From: Russula earlei
Taxonomy: Eukaryota > Basidiomycota > Agaricomycetes > Russulales > Russulaceae
Length of the DNA: 64,000 bases
Reading direction: 5' to 3'
Assembly: GCA_025769875.1 (NCBI GenBank)
Contig: JAGFNK010000043.1
Location: 62,001 to 126,000 of the forward strand
Shown here: positions 14,024-28,063 of the stretch, piece by piece
Layout of the letters: every line of letters starts with the position of its first letter
Numbering within the stretch: the stretch's first letter is position 1
Notes under the pieces: model-generated
Database searches by the model: none
What the model was told of the DNA's origin: nothing
Seen by the model: the letters and a program-made list of their open reading frames with translations, nothing else
Position numbers and translations under genes: made by a program

Positions 14024-16583
14024 TCAGAACCACCGGTTTGGCGAGAGGCCGACACGGTCAAGGATATCTTTGAGACTGTCCGGCACCATCGAGCCGATTG
14101 CGGTGGACGACCGGATTTTCACTGGTGTCGCATCTATGGGTAAGCTGCAAACCGAAGTCCATCAACGTTCATATCAAACTTGGGAAGGAACGGTAAGAGT
14201 ACGCACGTGTAAGCAACCTTCCCATCAATGACGACCTCGAGGTTGACCTTCGGATGCTCGGGGTTGCGCGTGTCAATCTCGATCGCAGACCTGCAGACAA
14301 AATCAAATACATCATCATCATCAACACAATGCACAATGGCGTACCACTTGTAGTTCCCAATTGGCAGATACTTGATCACGCGCTCCATCGGCACCTCTTC
14401 CACCACCTCCTCTGGCGCGCCATCCACGTCCACGACACGGACTTTTGTTCTAGGTACGACTGCCTCGCTCGCCATCCTCAACGTGCGCACGAGCGGTACG
14501 TAAAACATGCTCAGCGGGCTGGTCGAGAACTCTCGCACGACATGCGCACCCATGCGCACCTCATCCAGAGGGTTGAACTCGATAGCGGCGAATTCGTGAC
14601 GATCGCCCGATAAGAGGTACACATTCGGGACTGTGTGCAACGCGGAAAGTAATGAGGCTTTTTCATAGACGTATCCGGCCCACGAGTCGGTCTGGGCGTC
14701 GTGCGTCCAGAGGGACGTGAAGGGAACCGACGTCACGATAAATTTGAACGTCGCGGTTTGGTTGACCTACAGAGGCGTGGTGACTATGGGTCACGAAGTG
14801 CGTAACTGGGAGCGTCTCGACACACCTTCCCAAGCCACTCATACAGGGCGCTTAACTGGGTTTCGCCCAACATCGTTCGAGTAGCAGCATCGCCGGTAAG
14901 GGGATTGCTACGATGCCGTCTGGTGTCCATCACGAAAAAAGCGACATCACCATAACGGAAGTCATAATAATGTTGTCCAGGAACACGTGAATCATAATTG
15001 CCACCAGCGTTATAAATACGAAACGCGTCGTCGGCGTTTACGAACGGTGGTGTGTCGTTAGATTGACCGACATAGTTGTTGATGATCTGCAAATACGATG
15101 GAGATCATCGGTAAGAGTCCCATACGGAAGGGGAAATTTCGAACGAACCTCATGGTCGTCATAAGCGTGGATGACGGCTAAGAAGAGTTAGGCATCGCAG
15201 GGTGCGTAACGATTCATGGACGCACGAAGTCGCTCGAAGACCTTGCGGAAGCTTGCGCTGTTATAGTTGCGCCTGTACAGACGACGGTACGCGTGTTTGG
15301 AATCACCGTAATAAATTGGGACGTCGGCATAGATGAAGTCGCCCTGATAGATGTCAAGATGCTGAATTGTCGAGGAACTAAAATTAGATACGTACCAGGA
15401 ACAACATAAACTCTGTCGGCGCAACGCTCTTAGCCTCCAAGGCAGCAGGGACCACAGCGGGTTCTGAATCGTTTGAATTCACCTCGACATTGTGTTCGAG
15501 TGGGATTGGGCTTTCTGTCGGGTTGTCGTTAGCCTTGACATACGCAACAGGTCCCGGTGTATCCACGACGGTAGGCTTGGCGAAGAGGTAATCAGCAAGC
15601 AGGTCAAAGCCTTTGATTCTTCTATTTTTGAGCGGCGCGTAAGGAAAGTTGGGCTTAAGGCATGAGGATACGACGAAGCGGAAGTGGGAGCCTGTCGGGA
15701 GACGCGGATCTGGGAAGGTGCGGAAGCGGATGGGAGAGGGTGGATAAGGCAGGACGGTCTTGTTCGTATGCGCCAAGACGTCTGAACAAGGCAGTCAGGA
15801 GCAGGTCCATCCACGCGATCGGAGAGCGCGGGGGACGTATACGCACATTCGTATTCGGTGGAGGGCCAGAGCTTGGTCAGCTTGGCGGTGTTTGTCCAAT
15901 CGAACTCAGGTTGCAGATGAAGAGTTGGGCCATCCGTCCATGACTCGGCGGAAGCAGCGGTGGCGGGACGCCAAAGGAGGAGGACATCATGTTCAGTCGC
16001 GTTGGTACCAGAGAGAGGATATCGGACGACGATTTTGACGGCGTCTGGATAGACTGCCCCAACGCGCGTAAAGATGACGTCGGTGGCAGAATCGATGAGC
16101 GGCGCAAAGACAAAGTCTGCGGCGAACAAGATCAGGAGGGTATTGATGGACAATGTTATGATCGACGTGAGGCGAGTTGCAGGAAGAGAGAACAACAGTT
16201 CCCATAGCACGTCTTTGTTTTTGTTGGTCTGTGGGGGCAGTCAGAACCAAGTGAGGCGATAGACAAAGGTGAGGAGCAAGGCTTGCCTCGTTTCGAGCCA
16301 CAGGTGCGGTCGGACTCGTCTTCCTTGGCGTCGGTCGGAGGGGGAGGTGGTGATGATTTGGAAAGTCGAGGTGCAAGAGGAACGGTCGCGGCGTAAGCAA
16401 AATAGAGACCGGGAAGCAAGTATCTACACCATCGGAATGGGGCCTAAAGCGCGCCCATGGGTCAGAAAGCAGCCGAGAGAAAGAAAGAAAAGGACCGACC
16501 ACACGAAGAAATAGATAGGAAAATAGGCGAAATAAGGTAGAAAACACGGCACCGAGGTATAAAGCGAGTCTACCTTGGCCCAT
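14024..16583 (-). CDS. PhoD-type alkaline phosphatase-like membrane protein
   Basis: Ten exons (16583-16500, 16443-16287, 16212-15847, 15781-15396, 15361-15226, 15177-15149, 15086-14826, 14766-14345, 14290-14207, 14144-14024) sum to 2046 nt, 681 residues. The N-terminus carries hydrophobic helices (ALYLGAVFSTLF, LPGLYFAYAATV, and IITLSINTLLILFAADFVF), so it is membrane-anchored. Then come the PhoD-family metallophosphatase motifs: FRTFPDPRLPTGSHFRFVV, GDFIYADVP, HAYDDHEIINNY, YYDFRYGDVAFFVMDTR and LLSGDRHEF. These supply the metal-binding Asp, His and Asn residues of the calcineurin-like fold. Substrate is unknown; the fungal members are usually annotated as alkaline phosphatase D. The intron 16286-16213 appears to use a GC donor (GAG|GCAAGC). 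It is divergent from MIC19 with 105 bp between starts. Confidence 0.85.
16213..16286 (-). other. Probable GC-AG intron in the PhoD-like gene
   Basis: 74 nt with donor GCAAGC and acceptor AAAG. It is the only pair I found that joins the second transmembrane region to DVLWELLFSL in frame; the summed exon length is then divisible by three. Confidence 0.6.
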
Positions 16584-16688
16584 GGTGAGCTCAACGTTGA
16601 GAGCAGCAAGTTGAGTGACGACGAGTGACGTTTTGTATCCAAGATTACGTGATCGACACCACCCCCCCCCTCAGCCCCGTTCCACCTC
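16584..16688. promoter_or_regulatory. Divergent promoter PhoD-like/MIC19
   Basis: 105 bp between start codons. Contains a C9 run (about 16663-16671) on the plus strand. Confidence 0.45.
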
Positions 16689-17438
16689 ATGGGCGCATCT
16701 CAGTCAAAACAGGCCAACGAACAGGTATTTTACAACACAGTTCCCATCCAGGTCAGCCCCGAAATCTCGCAAACCGACAAATTAGAATGACCATCCTCTC
16801 GCAGGTCTCCCCCGAGCTCGCCAATCAACTCGCCGACACCTCCCTCTCCCCCCAAGTCTCCCCCGCCCGCCACGCGATCCTCGACCAGGACGTCCGCGCC
16901 AAGATCAGCGCCGAAGCCGCACGCCTCCGCGGAGAGCCCGACGGCCTCGCCGCCACCTCCACCTCCGACAGCGATGAGCGCGTGGACATCGTGCGCCGTG
17001 AGATCGAGGCCGCACTAGAACGCGAGAACCTCGACCGCGAACGACGCATGGCGGGCAGCGGCGACGCGCACGGCGACGTCAAAAACTCGACGGCGCTCCT
17101 CGGCGACCTCGAGGAGGTCCGGCAAAAGGTCGATCGGTATCGCGTGCGCGCGAGCTTGACCGAGCTCCCGGAGGCCAAAGAGGCCGGGGAGGCCGTCGTC
17201 TCTTGTTACCGGTACGTTCTCTCCCTCCCCTCGATTCTCTCTCCGTTGATTTTCAATCTCCGTATTTGTGACATTTTCCCCCACAGAACGAACCCACGAA
17301 CGGCGCTAAATTGCTGGTCAGAGGTGGCTGCGTTTCGCGGCGTGGTGGCCAAATTGGAGCAGGTCGTGTCTTTCTATTCATCTTCCGATAGCTGCTGACC
17401 TTATCTTCCCCTAGCAATATATCGATTCATTACGGTAG
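16689..17438 (+). CDS. MIC19: MICOS complex subunit Mic19
   Basis: Subunit of the mitochondrial contact site and cristae organising system, on the inner-membrane face. Four exons (16689-16751, 16805-17211, 17287-17362, 17415-17438) encode 189 residues. The N-terminus MGASQSK fits an N-myristoylation site, known for this family. Then VFYNTVPIQVSPELANQLADT matches the conserved N-terminal segment, the centre is a charged, predicted helical region, and the C-terminal CHCH-like pair is C-YRTNPRTALN-C (CX10C), as in fungal Mic19. Ends in QYIDSLR. The last exon is 24 nt. Confidence 0.88.
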
Positions 17439-17883
17439 CAATCGATGGATCACTATCATACATATTCCGCACGAAAGTTTCTGTCAAACTCATAAATCGC
17501 CATTGCAACCAACTAGACAATCATTATTTTTACCAGGCGAGATCATAAGTCTGATTGAATTTCAGCGCAACCCTCTGGGTAACGACGTCAGCCAGAGTTT
17601 TTTTTACCTCTTGGTTCGCGACCATTGGACCTTCAACTGATATCACAGCTTGAACAAGGAATAGAACGTATGATTAGCAAATACAAGTGCAAATCTCTAT
17701 TTAAACCCAGTGTCCTTGGAGTACCAAAAATCCGCTGTCTAGTTATCATATAAAGTTACGCACCGAGATCCCAACATGTAAGGAAGGACTCTGCTAGTCG
17801 TTAAAAGTATTGTGGTATCCAGTAATGTGTCATCGTATTTTTCTGCAATCTCCATGCTCGAGGTCCCCGTCCTCACCCGAATG
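17439..17883. other. Convergent intergenic region
   Basis: 445 bp between the MIC19 stop and the stop of the minus-strand membrane protein gene. AT-richer than the flanks; no gene seen. Confidence 0.5.
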
Positions 17884-19873
17884 TCAGTCATTCGAGTACT
17901 CCGAACCCGAACTTTGCCTAGATGTCGTCTGCGCATTCACATTAGCCGTCCTCGCCGCAGGCCTGACAAGACGGAGTGAACCCAGGAACCCGCGGCGTAC
18001 CGAGGGCTCTCCGTTGTCAGCCGAATACTGCGACTGCGATGTGGAGCCCGCGAGAGACGGGGGCACGTGTCCCCCGGTCGATGTGGGCGATGTCGACACG
18101 TGTTGCGATTCGGTCGACGAACGCGGCGGCGCATTCTTCGCCCGCGGCATGATCACCGGTCTACCGGACGAGGGCAACACCGACTTCTGCAGTGGTGATC
18201 TTGTCCAAATGAGTGGGCTCTGTGAGGGTCGCGGCGAGGAAAAGGACGCGGGGAGCGTCGACGGCCCAGCAACAGGGGCAGGGGTGGCTGTCGAAACAGG
18301 CGATGTGTTGACGGTCCTCGTGAACGTCTCGTGTGTGTGGCTTGATCCGGCGAGGGACGACGGCCCAGCAACAGGGACGGGAGGTGGTGATGTTGAAACA
18401 GGCAAGTTGATGGTCGTCGTGAACGTCTCATGTCCGTGGCTAGAGCTGGCGAGGGTCGACGGCCCAGCAACAGAGGCAGGGGTGGCTGTCGACACAGGCG
18501 ATGTATTGACGGTCCTCGTGAACGTCTCGTGTGTGTGGCTTGATCCAGCGAGGGACGACGGCCCAGCAACAGGGACGGGGGGTGATGTTGAAACAGGCAA
18601 GTTGATAGTCGTCGTGAACGTCTCATGTCCGTGGCTAGAGCTGGGGAGGGTCGACGGCCCAGCAACAGGGACGGAGGGCGATGTCGAAACAGGCAAGTGG
18701 ACAGTCGTCGTAAACGTCTCATGTCCGTGGCTAGAGCTGGGGAGGGTCGACGGCCCAGCAACTGGGAACAGAGGGCACTATCGAAACGGACGACGTGTTA
18801 ATGGTCGTCGCGAGCGTCTCGTGTGCGTGGCTAGTGCTAGCGGATGGCGAGTGGGGAGGCGAGGTGGCATTTTGTGACCCGTCTGAGGGGGGCATGTGTG
18901 ACCGCATGTTGGCCACACGTATAGGCAATGGAGGCACAGGTGGGGGGTCCGGGAGGCGTCTGGGCGTGCGCATCCGCGTGCTGCGGGAGGGCGTAGGCGA
19001 TGAGGTGCGATTGGAAGTGCCGCGGGACGCTGAGGGTGGGGGTGGGGGTGAGGGCGTGCGCCCCGATGCGCTACGGGACGGCGTAGGCGAAGGCGAAGGC
19101 GGTCGTCTGGACGCGCTGGCGGATGGTGTACGCGAGGGCGAACGTCTCGGTGGTGTCGAATTCGCCTCCTCTTCCAGCGTCGGCTCACCGCTCCGCTCTG
19201 GCTCCGACTGCTGGTGCGCGAGCAAAGGCGCGGCCGCCAAATGTCGGGACGGTTGCCGCGTCACGTCGGAGCCTGGCGTGGGATCCTCATTATGTGCTTC
19301 TTGGTTGCTGCTGCCTTCCCCTTCGGTTGGCGCGAGCGCTCGCGATGTCGCGTTGTCGTTGTCGTTGTCGTTGTCGTTGCGTTTGGCAAGCGGTGATGTC
19401 GGGGCGCGCGTCAGGAAGGTCACTCTGCGATCCTCGGGATTAGGCCTAAGCCCCGGTCGGTATTGTGATGGCGGCATGAACCCCGTTGTCGCGTTCCGTC
19501 TAGTGTTTTCCCACACGGTGAGCATGTCTTGCTACACGAGACCATCAGCCAACCAATGCGGTCGCACGTCAGGGGACGACAAAAGAATGAAGAGCAAACA
19601 GGGGGGTATAGAACGCACCGCTTCCTTGCGTCGTTTTCTTTCTGTCCGCTTAATTACGCGACCCCAATACTTCCATATGAGCACAACCGTAACGGCCAGC
19701 GCCATACCACCTGCAGCACCGCCCGCAATGGCTCCAACAGGAATGGACACGCCACCACTTGATGGGGGTAATACACCCGATGGTGTTGATGTTCCGCTTG
19801 AGTACACGGTGAGTGTCACGACCTGCACACCATTGGTTGTAGAAGACGGCGATGGCGTCCGTTGTGAGGACAT
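17884..19873 (-). CDS. Serine/proline-rich single-pass membrane protein with tandem repeats (apparent frameshift)
   Basis: No recognised family. From Met at 19873 the protein has a Ser/Thr-rich N-terminus without a clear signal peptide, a Gly/Ala-rich transmembrane helix (GAIAGGAAGGMALAVTVVLI) and a basic stop-transfer KYWGRVIKRTERKRRK. After an intron (about 19602-19521) comes a long Ser/Pro/Arg-rich tail with an Asp-Asn repeat and SP/TP-rich stretches. The C-terminal third is a tandem repeat of 32-33 residues, five full copies (SHGHETF type and SHTHETF type alternating, each with VAGPS). Near 18768 the copy closest to the N-terminus has one extra base relative to the others; without correction the protein would stop at about 18731, while the frame beyond stays open for 270 codons. 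The architecture (short ectodomain, helix, long cytoplasmic tail) is common among uncharacterised basidiomycete surface proteins. Confidence 0.6.
18259..18850 (-). repeat. Tandem repeat array, 99/96-bp units
   Basis: Repeat starts (the CGACGGCCCAGC anchor on the plus strand) fall at 18259, 18358, 18457, 18556, 18652 and 18748: spacings of 99, 99, 99, 96 and 96 bp. Two subtypes alternate in the first four copies. The last unit is diverged and carries the frame-breaking base. All spacings are multiples of three. Confidence 0.92.
19355..19381 (-). repeat. GTTGTC hexamer microsatellite, coding
   Basis: Four to five copies of a GTTGTC unit on the plus strand; on the minus strand this encodes alternating Asp and Asn within the membrane protein tail. 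Confidence 0.85.
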
Positions 19874-20648
19874 GGACGAAAATAGGTGGGGGCGGTGAGT
19901 ATGGAATGGAATGATGAGAAGACGGATGGAGGGGGCAGAAAGTGATAGGGAGCCGAAGAGCAGAGAGGGATTGGAAGGGAAGGACAGCCACATGCGCAAA
20001 ACGGGCGGCGTACTTTTTATTTATCGATTTCTCTCGGCTTGATGAGATACGGAGAATGTTCTCCGCCACGAGCTGGATGGATGGGATCGCGTGGATATTT
20101 GGGGCGCGTTGACGTGTTCCACGCAAGGGGGCGTCCCTGCGGCAAGATTCCGTACATGGACTCGATGATGGCGACCGGGATTAAAGCTTCGCTCACCATC
20201 GCTGCCTGAGCACCCGCACGCCCGTTCGGTCTGTTTAAGAAGGCGTTATGTCACGGCGCAGAGTGCTCAACCTCGATTGGGAGATGCGTAGAGTTTCAGA
20301 GGGCCCATCAATCTCGTGTGGTCCGCCTCGAGGCCGCTTTGCCTGCCAGCTGGAGCATTTCCATCAGGCATTGATCTCCGCGGGGGGGTTTTTTTTGGGA
20401 GGGAGGGGGGGGTCCTGGGGTCTTCCTGGATGGGGTTTCGAGCAGACAATGGTCATACCGGGTTAGTGAGAACCGGATGGCCCGTGGTAGTCCATTAGCT
20501 CGCTCTCTTTGCTGCTGCCCTCGCTCCGTCGGTCGTAAAAAGTTCGACCATGTGCCTTAGAGGAGGGCGATCAGTGCAGTGCGATAACGATTGCCGAGTT
20601 TAAGGCGTTGGTGACGCAGAATAACACAAGGAACCACCTTATCTATCG
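19874..20648. other. Intergenic region, membrane protein to CEF1
   Basis: 775 bp without a recognisable gene. It contains the membrane protein's 5' side, a T8/G-rich stretch at about 20380-20415, and the CEF1 3' side. Confidence 0.5.
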
Positions 20649-23460
<2,812 letters not shown>

Positions 23461-23545
23461 TGTGAACGACCAGTGGGTGACTTTGAATCTCCGATTGAAT
23501 ATAAGTCAGTCCTGAAAAGATCTTATCTTATCTTATCACTTCACC
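23461..23545. promoter_or_regulatory. Divergent promoter CEF1/lipid kinase-like gene
   Basis: 85 bp between start codons; it includes a triplicated TCTTA direct repeat at about 23521-23537. Confidence 0.45.
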
Positions 23546-24800
23546 ATGCCTCTCATAGTCGTCTACAATCCAGCGAGCGGTGACCGTACGGCCGCGAAGC
23601 TGACCACAGAATCGATTCTTCCCCTCCTTGCTTCCCATGACATTATTCCTGATAAAATAGCCGCTACAGAACATCCCGGGCACGCCAGCACGCTCCTCCT
23701 CGCCTACATCCGCAGCCTCGCCCCATCCACTCCCGCAGAAGGAATCACCGTCTTACTCGTTTCAGGCGACGGGACGCTTTACGAGATCCTGAACGCACTG
23801 CATAACGCGCGCGACAAGCAAGAGGGCCCCTTCCCCGACCTCCGCCTCATTCTCATCCCAGGCGGAACCGCCAACGCCCTGCACGCCACCCTCTTTCCAC
23901 CCCCCACCTCGTCCGCCGCAGAGCCAACGCCCCTCGCCTCGCTGCTCTCCTTCCTATCCACGACCCCGCGCCTCGTACCGCTCACCCTCGCCCACACGAC
24001 CGTTCCTTCGCCGGCGTCGCCGGCCAACGAAGAGGAGGCCCCATCATCGTCCACCGACGTCGTCTCGGCCGTCGTCGTCTCGACCGCTCTGCACGCGGCC
24101 ATACTGCACGACTCGGAGGCGCTGCGCGCGTCGGTGCCGGGCATCGAGCGCTTCAAGCTCGCCGCGACGCAAAACGCGACGACGTGGTATCGCGCCAAGG
24201 CCCGCCTCCTCCCCCCAGTGCAACGCTACGACGTCGCGACGGGCGCGTTCGTCGCCGTCGCCGACCGGGAAGGGCCGCTCGAGCTCCCCGGTCCGTTCGT
24301 GTACTTCTTGTCCACCGTCAACTGCGACCGGCTCGAGCCACTTTTCCGCATCGCGCCGCTGCGGCGCGCCCTGCCCCCGCCACCCGGCGCACAGACGATG
24401 GACATTCTCGCCGTGCGCCCGCTGCGCGACCTTTCGTTGAATGGCAAAGCCGGTGAAGCAGAGCGCGAGAAGTTCAAGGAGACGCTCGGGGACGTGTTTC
24501 GTGGAGCGTATCAGGACGGTGCGCACATTCGCGCGCGATACGACGCTCAGGATGGCGAAACGGACGGAGTGCCCGTGATAGAGTACTTCAGAGTTAGTGG
24601 GTGGGAGTGGATCCCGGTGAGTCTGTTTCTGGACACGTCGCCGTTGTTTGACACTGACGACCTCACAGGAAGAAGATGACGAGAAAGCGCATCTCTTCTG
24701 TGCGGACGGGTTAATTTTCAACGCGCCCAAGGGAGGGGTGGTCAAGTCAAGCGTGCTGGCGCAGACGACGCACGGATCGAAGGTTTTTGTTTACGCGTGA
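23546..24800 (+). CDS. Diacylglycerol/sphingoid kinase-like (DAGKc) protein
   Basis: Two exons (23546-24616, 24669-24800) encode 400 residues with a DAG-kinase catalytic-type fold throughout. Motifs: VVYNPASGDRTA at the N-terminus, the nucleotide loop VLLVSGDGTLYEILNAL (SGDGT in place of the common GGDGT), ILIPGGTANALHATLF, and a C-terminal half ending in FCADGLIFNAPKGGVVKSSV, which resembles the family DGE region. The family phosphorylates diacylglycerol, ceramide or long-chain bases; sequence here does not decide which. No signal peptide or transmembrane segment is seen. A Pro/Ala/Ser-rich loop (about residues 115-165) is probably disordered. Confidence 0.78.
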
Positions 24801-24920
24801 AGGCGCTTGATAACCTTCGGGAGAGGTTCACACGCAAGAGAGGTTTAGACTCCACATTACACATGTTCCACGGAATGTCAGACCAACAAGAGATATGCTG
24901 GGTGAAATTGCATTGAAATT

Positions 24921-26096
24921 CTAAACAAGGACTTTCTCCACGGCGGCGACTGCTGCGTTGTGGACCTCTTCCACCGACGGAGAACTATCGATCTGACAAA
25001 TCATAGGTATTAGAGAGAGCGAAGGCATGGACGATTTCGGACGCACCTCGGCGACCTTGCCCAGTTTCTCATAGTGCTCGATCACTGGCATTGTCGTCTC
25101 CTTGTAAGTGACTGCATGCCCGGACAGAGGTCAAGCAAAAAGGGGAGGTTCAAGCAGATCACTGGAACACACCAAAGCGCTTCTTGATGCTCTCTATGTT
25201 ATCGTCGTCTCTGCCGCTCGTCTCGCCAGCGTTTCAGCAGGCGCTTCAACATCGTGCCCTCGTCCGTCGTGAAAAACAGCACCAACGACGACGTGCACAC
25301 CTGGGGAAAACCAGATGAGCGTATAGCGCGTGACCTAGGGGGGGGGGGGGCCGGCCAAAGGCACGCACGTCCTCCTCGTATTTGAGGGCTTGGTCCATCT
25401 TGCGCGGAAACCCGTCGATGAGGAAGCGACCCTTGCCGTCCTCCCAGCCCGAGCCGGACTTTGACTGGAGCGCGGCGTGCATGGCGTTTTCGAGAAGCTT
25501 GATGGTGACCTCCATCGGCACGATCGTTCCCTCGCGGATGCACGTCCGGATGAGGTCGCCGTACTGCGAATCAGGGCGGTCCTGCTCCGCTCGCAGGAGG
25601 TCACCTGCGGAGAGGTGGGAGAAGTTGTACTTCTCCACGAGAAGGTGGCACTGCGTCCCCTTCCCTGAACGAGATATCAATACAGCCGATGATGAACCCG
25701 CAGAGTGGAGCACGGGGGAGGAAAGGACGGGAGGAGAGGGACACACCGGCGCCAGGACCGCCGAGCACGAATATCACCGTCGCATTTTCTTTGTCGAATA
25801 TGGGCCTCTTGGTTTCGCTCTCAGCGGCTGGGGACGCCTCGTCGTTGCGCTTGCTGGCGCCGGTGAGGGGCAGGACATCAACGATCTTTTGTACGAGGTC
25901 GGGGGCCATCGCGGTCTTGGTCGGGAGAGTGGACGGGCCAGACGAGCGGGTGGTCGTTCAGGCGGGGGCGTGAGGATGCGGGTGCGGTGGCCGCGCGGTG
26001 GTGGACGAGAGCGTAGTACGCGGCGAAAGAAGAGAGAGCGACTGCGGCGAAGAGAGCTGGATTCGGCGCACGTCGTCGACTCGGGGGGTTCCTCAT
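24921..26096 (-). CDS. URA6: UMP-CMP kinase (Ura6), with one apparent extra base
   Basis: Phosphorylates UMP and CMP (and poorly AMP) to diphosphates. Exons: 5' exon ending 25747, then 25664-25369, 25300-25173, 25111-25047, 24992-24921. Motifs: [16 protein letters not shown] (P-loop), [24 protein letters not shown], then [14 protein letters not shown] and [12 protein letters not shown]. The catalytic Arg region is interrupted: after MLKRLLKR the expected Gly-Glu-Thr-Ser-Gly lies one base out of frame (about 25226-25229). The extra base leaves a summed coding length of 724 nt from the inner Met (25909), one more than a multiple of three. Two starts are possible: Met at 25909, or Met at 26096, which adds an Arg-rich stretch and a hydrophobic helix ([18 protein letters not shown]); the frame between them is not resolved. 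Essential enzyme, so loss of function is unlikely. Confidence 0.85.
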
Positions 26097-26196
26097 GCCC
26101 CTCCCGTCGTCACGGTCAGTTGAGATTGGCGCCCTCAACAAACAAAATGTCCGTCGCGTCAACCCCCCACGCTTTTTTTTATTTATTATTTTCCCG
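26097..26196. promoter_or_regulatory. Divergent promoter URA6/NUP37-like
   Basis: About 100 bp between the upstream-most URA6 Met and the next gene's Met; longer (287 bp) if URA6 starts at 25909. Confidence 0.4.
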
Positions 26197-27666
26197 ATGA
26201 TCGACCTCCGACACGACCATGGCGCGCTCATTCACGTCGTTCGCGCCTGCGACAACGCAGACGCGCCTGACCTTGTCGCCATCGGTGGCGAGAACTCGGT
26301 CTCCGTGCTGCTTATCGTGTGTGCCAGCTCCACTTTTAGCTTTTACGCCCGTGCCCGGTGTTGACCCTCGACGCGCAGACTGACTCGTCTGCAGAGCTCA
26401 TCGCATCCTTCCATGTAGGCTCCCGCGTCGCCGCCCTTGCGTGGTCCCCTCGTGCCGTCTCGCCCTCTTCGTCAGATCAGTGGTTCGTCGAGTAAGGACC
26501 GCCCACTGACCCGGTCCACGAGCGGCGTGTGTTTAAGATAAAAACCCTTTCCCCAGGCTCGCCGCCGCATCCTCCACCTTCGGTCTCCACTTGCTCACAA
26601 AGTCGTCCGATGTCGACGAAGACGTCTTCCCGTTTGGTGGCGGGTTGAGCGGTCATCACGGTCCAGTGAACGAACTGACATTCTGCGGTGGTCCCACCGA
26701 CGACACCGCGCGCTACGTCGCGACCGTCTCAGGTGCGCGTTTTGTTCCACCCCCCTTCTCGTCTCGCCATACGCCGGAACGGTGACACACCAACCTCTTC
26801 TCCCCCCCTAAAAAAAAAAAAACAGACGACAAGATGCTCATGGTCTGGGACCTCCGCCCAAACGTCGACATTCCCTCTCTCCCCCAATCGCGCTCGCCCT
26901 CCTCCCCCGCCGCCGCCAGTCCGAGCGCAGGCGGCGCGCGTCCGCAGCCGACCGCCTACGTGATCTCGTTCCCGCACGCGCTCAGCTCCGTCTGCGCGCA
27001 CGCCTCGACGACGAAGGACCTCCTGGTCGCCGACGTGCGCGGCTCGCTCGCGCTCGTCGACTGGCGCTCCGACCCGTCCCACGCTCCCACCAACGCGGTG
27101 TGGCACCACCCGCGCGTCATCGAGTTTGCCGCGCCCCGCGCCATCGCTGGCGGAGCGGGCGCGTTCCTCGCCTCCGCCGCCTGGCAACAGGCCAATCCCG
27201 ACATGTACGTAACCTCCTTGCCGTTGCACACCCCCCTCCCTTTGCTCTGCGTCCCTCGCACTGATTGACATTGAAACCGCCCCTCTCTTATGACGGACCC
27301 GCTACGACGCGCAGTATCGGTGCCGTACATCGCTCCCGCTTCTCGATCTGGGACCTCTCCAAGCTGCACGGCGGCAAGCCCGCGCTGAGCGGCGCTTCGT
27401 TCCCCGAAGGCGCGCATCGCTTCCGGTGGTGTCCGACCTATCCGGAATACTTCGCCATTTCGACTCGCTGCGCCGGCCCTCGCGGCGCGATGATACACGT
27501 GCACAGTGCCTTACATGTCCACGCTAATGTCGAGCCGACCGCGTTCGCGCTCGCACCCCGTCCGTTGTGTGTGCGCGACTTTGACTTTATGTCGCTTAAA
27601 GGGATCCCGAGGATCGCTGCCGCGGTAGGGCACGAACTTGTTGTATTCTACATAGGCATGGAGTGA
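26197..27666 (+). CDS. WD40 protein, probable nucleoporin Nup37
   Basis: Five exons (26197-26316, 26397-26491, 26557-26732, 26826-27204, 27315-27666) sum to 1122 nt, 373 residues. WD40-like blades are seen at HVGSRVAALAWSPR, GHHGPVNELTFCGG with DDKMLMVWDLRP, DLLVADVRGSLALVDWR, and RFSIWDLSKL with FRWCPTYPEYFAIS. The size, the GHHGPVNELTFC blade and the compact seven-blade plan match Nup37, a Y-complex (Nup107-160) member at the nuclear pore. WD40 proteins are hard to assign by eye, so the name is tentative. The second exon acceptor (AGAG at about 26396) is the weakest junction; other splice choices in 26317-26400 are possible. Confidence 0.55.
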
Positions 27667-28063
27667 AACAACATGTGGCAAGTTTGTCCATAACAGGTCG
27701 ATCTAACGTGTTACCTATTTGATTCCTGCTTCATCTCGCATCTTTATATGCGCCGTAAACATGCCCTCAGGTGGTGTTTCGTAAAGTTGGTTCTGGGATT
27801 ATTACGATCGGGTCCCTGCAAAAAAATCCGCAGCCGTGGAATTGGGTGCAGCGAACGAATCAGATGTGTGGCTGGGAAAAATACGGTTCTACAGTGATAA
27901 TTTACAAGGGTCAAACACGCTGGATCACAGGAGCGGGGACGGGAGACTTTGCAGGGACAAGGAGTAAGATAATGTGTTGGAATTTACGTGTGCCGACATC
28001 GAGGCCATCAGATGGGTTGAGGAGTCTAAGAATCAAGCAAGGGCATAACGGGCGAGGTATCCT
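27667..28063. other. Convergent intergenic region
   Basis: 397 bp between the WD40 gene and the transcription factor stop codons. No gene seen. Confidence 0.5.

Noticed and set aside
18153..18761. Arg/Pro-rich frame over the tandem repeats
   Set aside because: It is the other reading frame of the same repeats; the Ser/Thr-rich frame continues beyond the array and fits the upstream gene.
18259..18850. CRISPR-like array
   Set aside because: Repeats are contiguous, of coding length and without unique spacers; this is a protein repeat.
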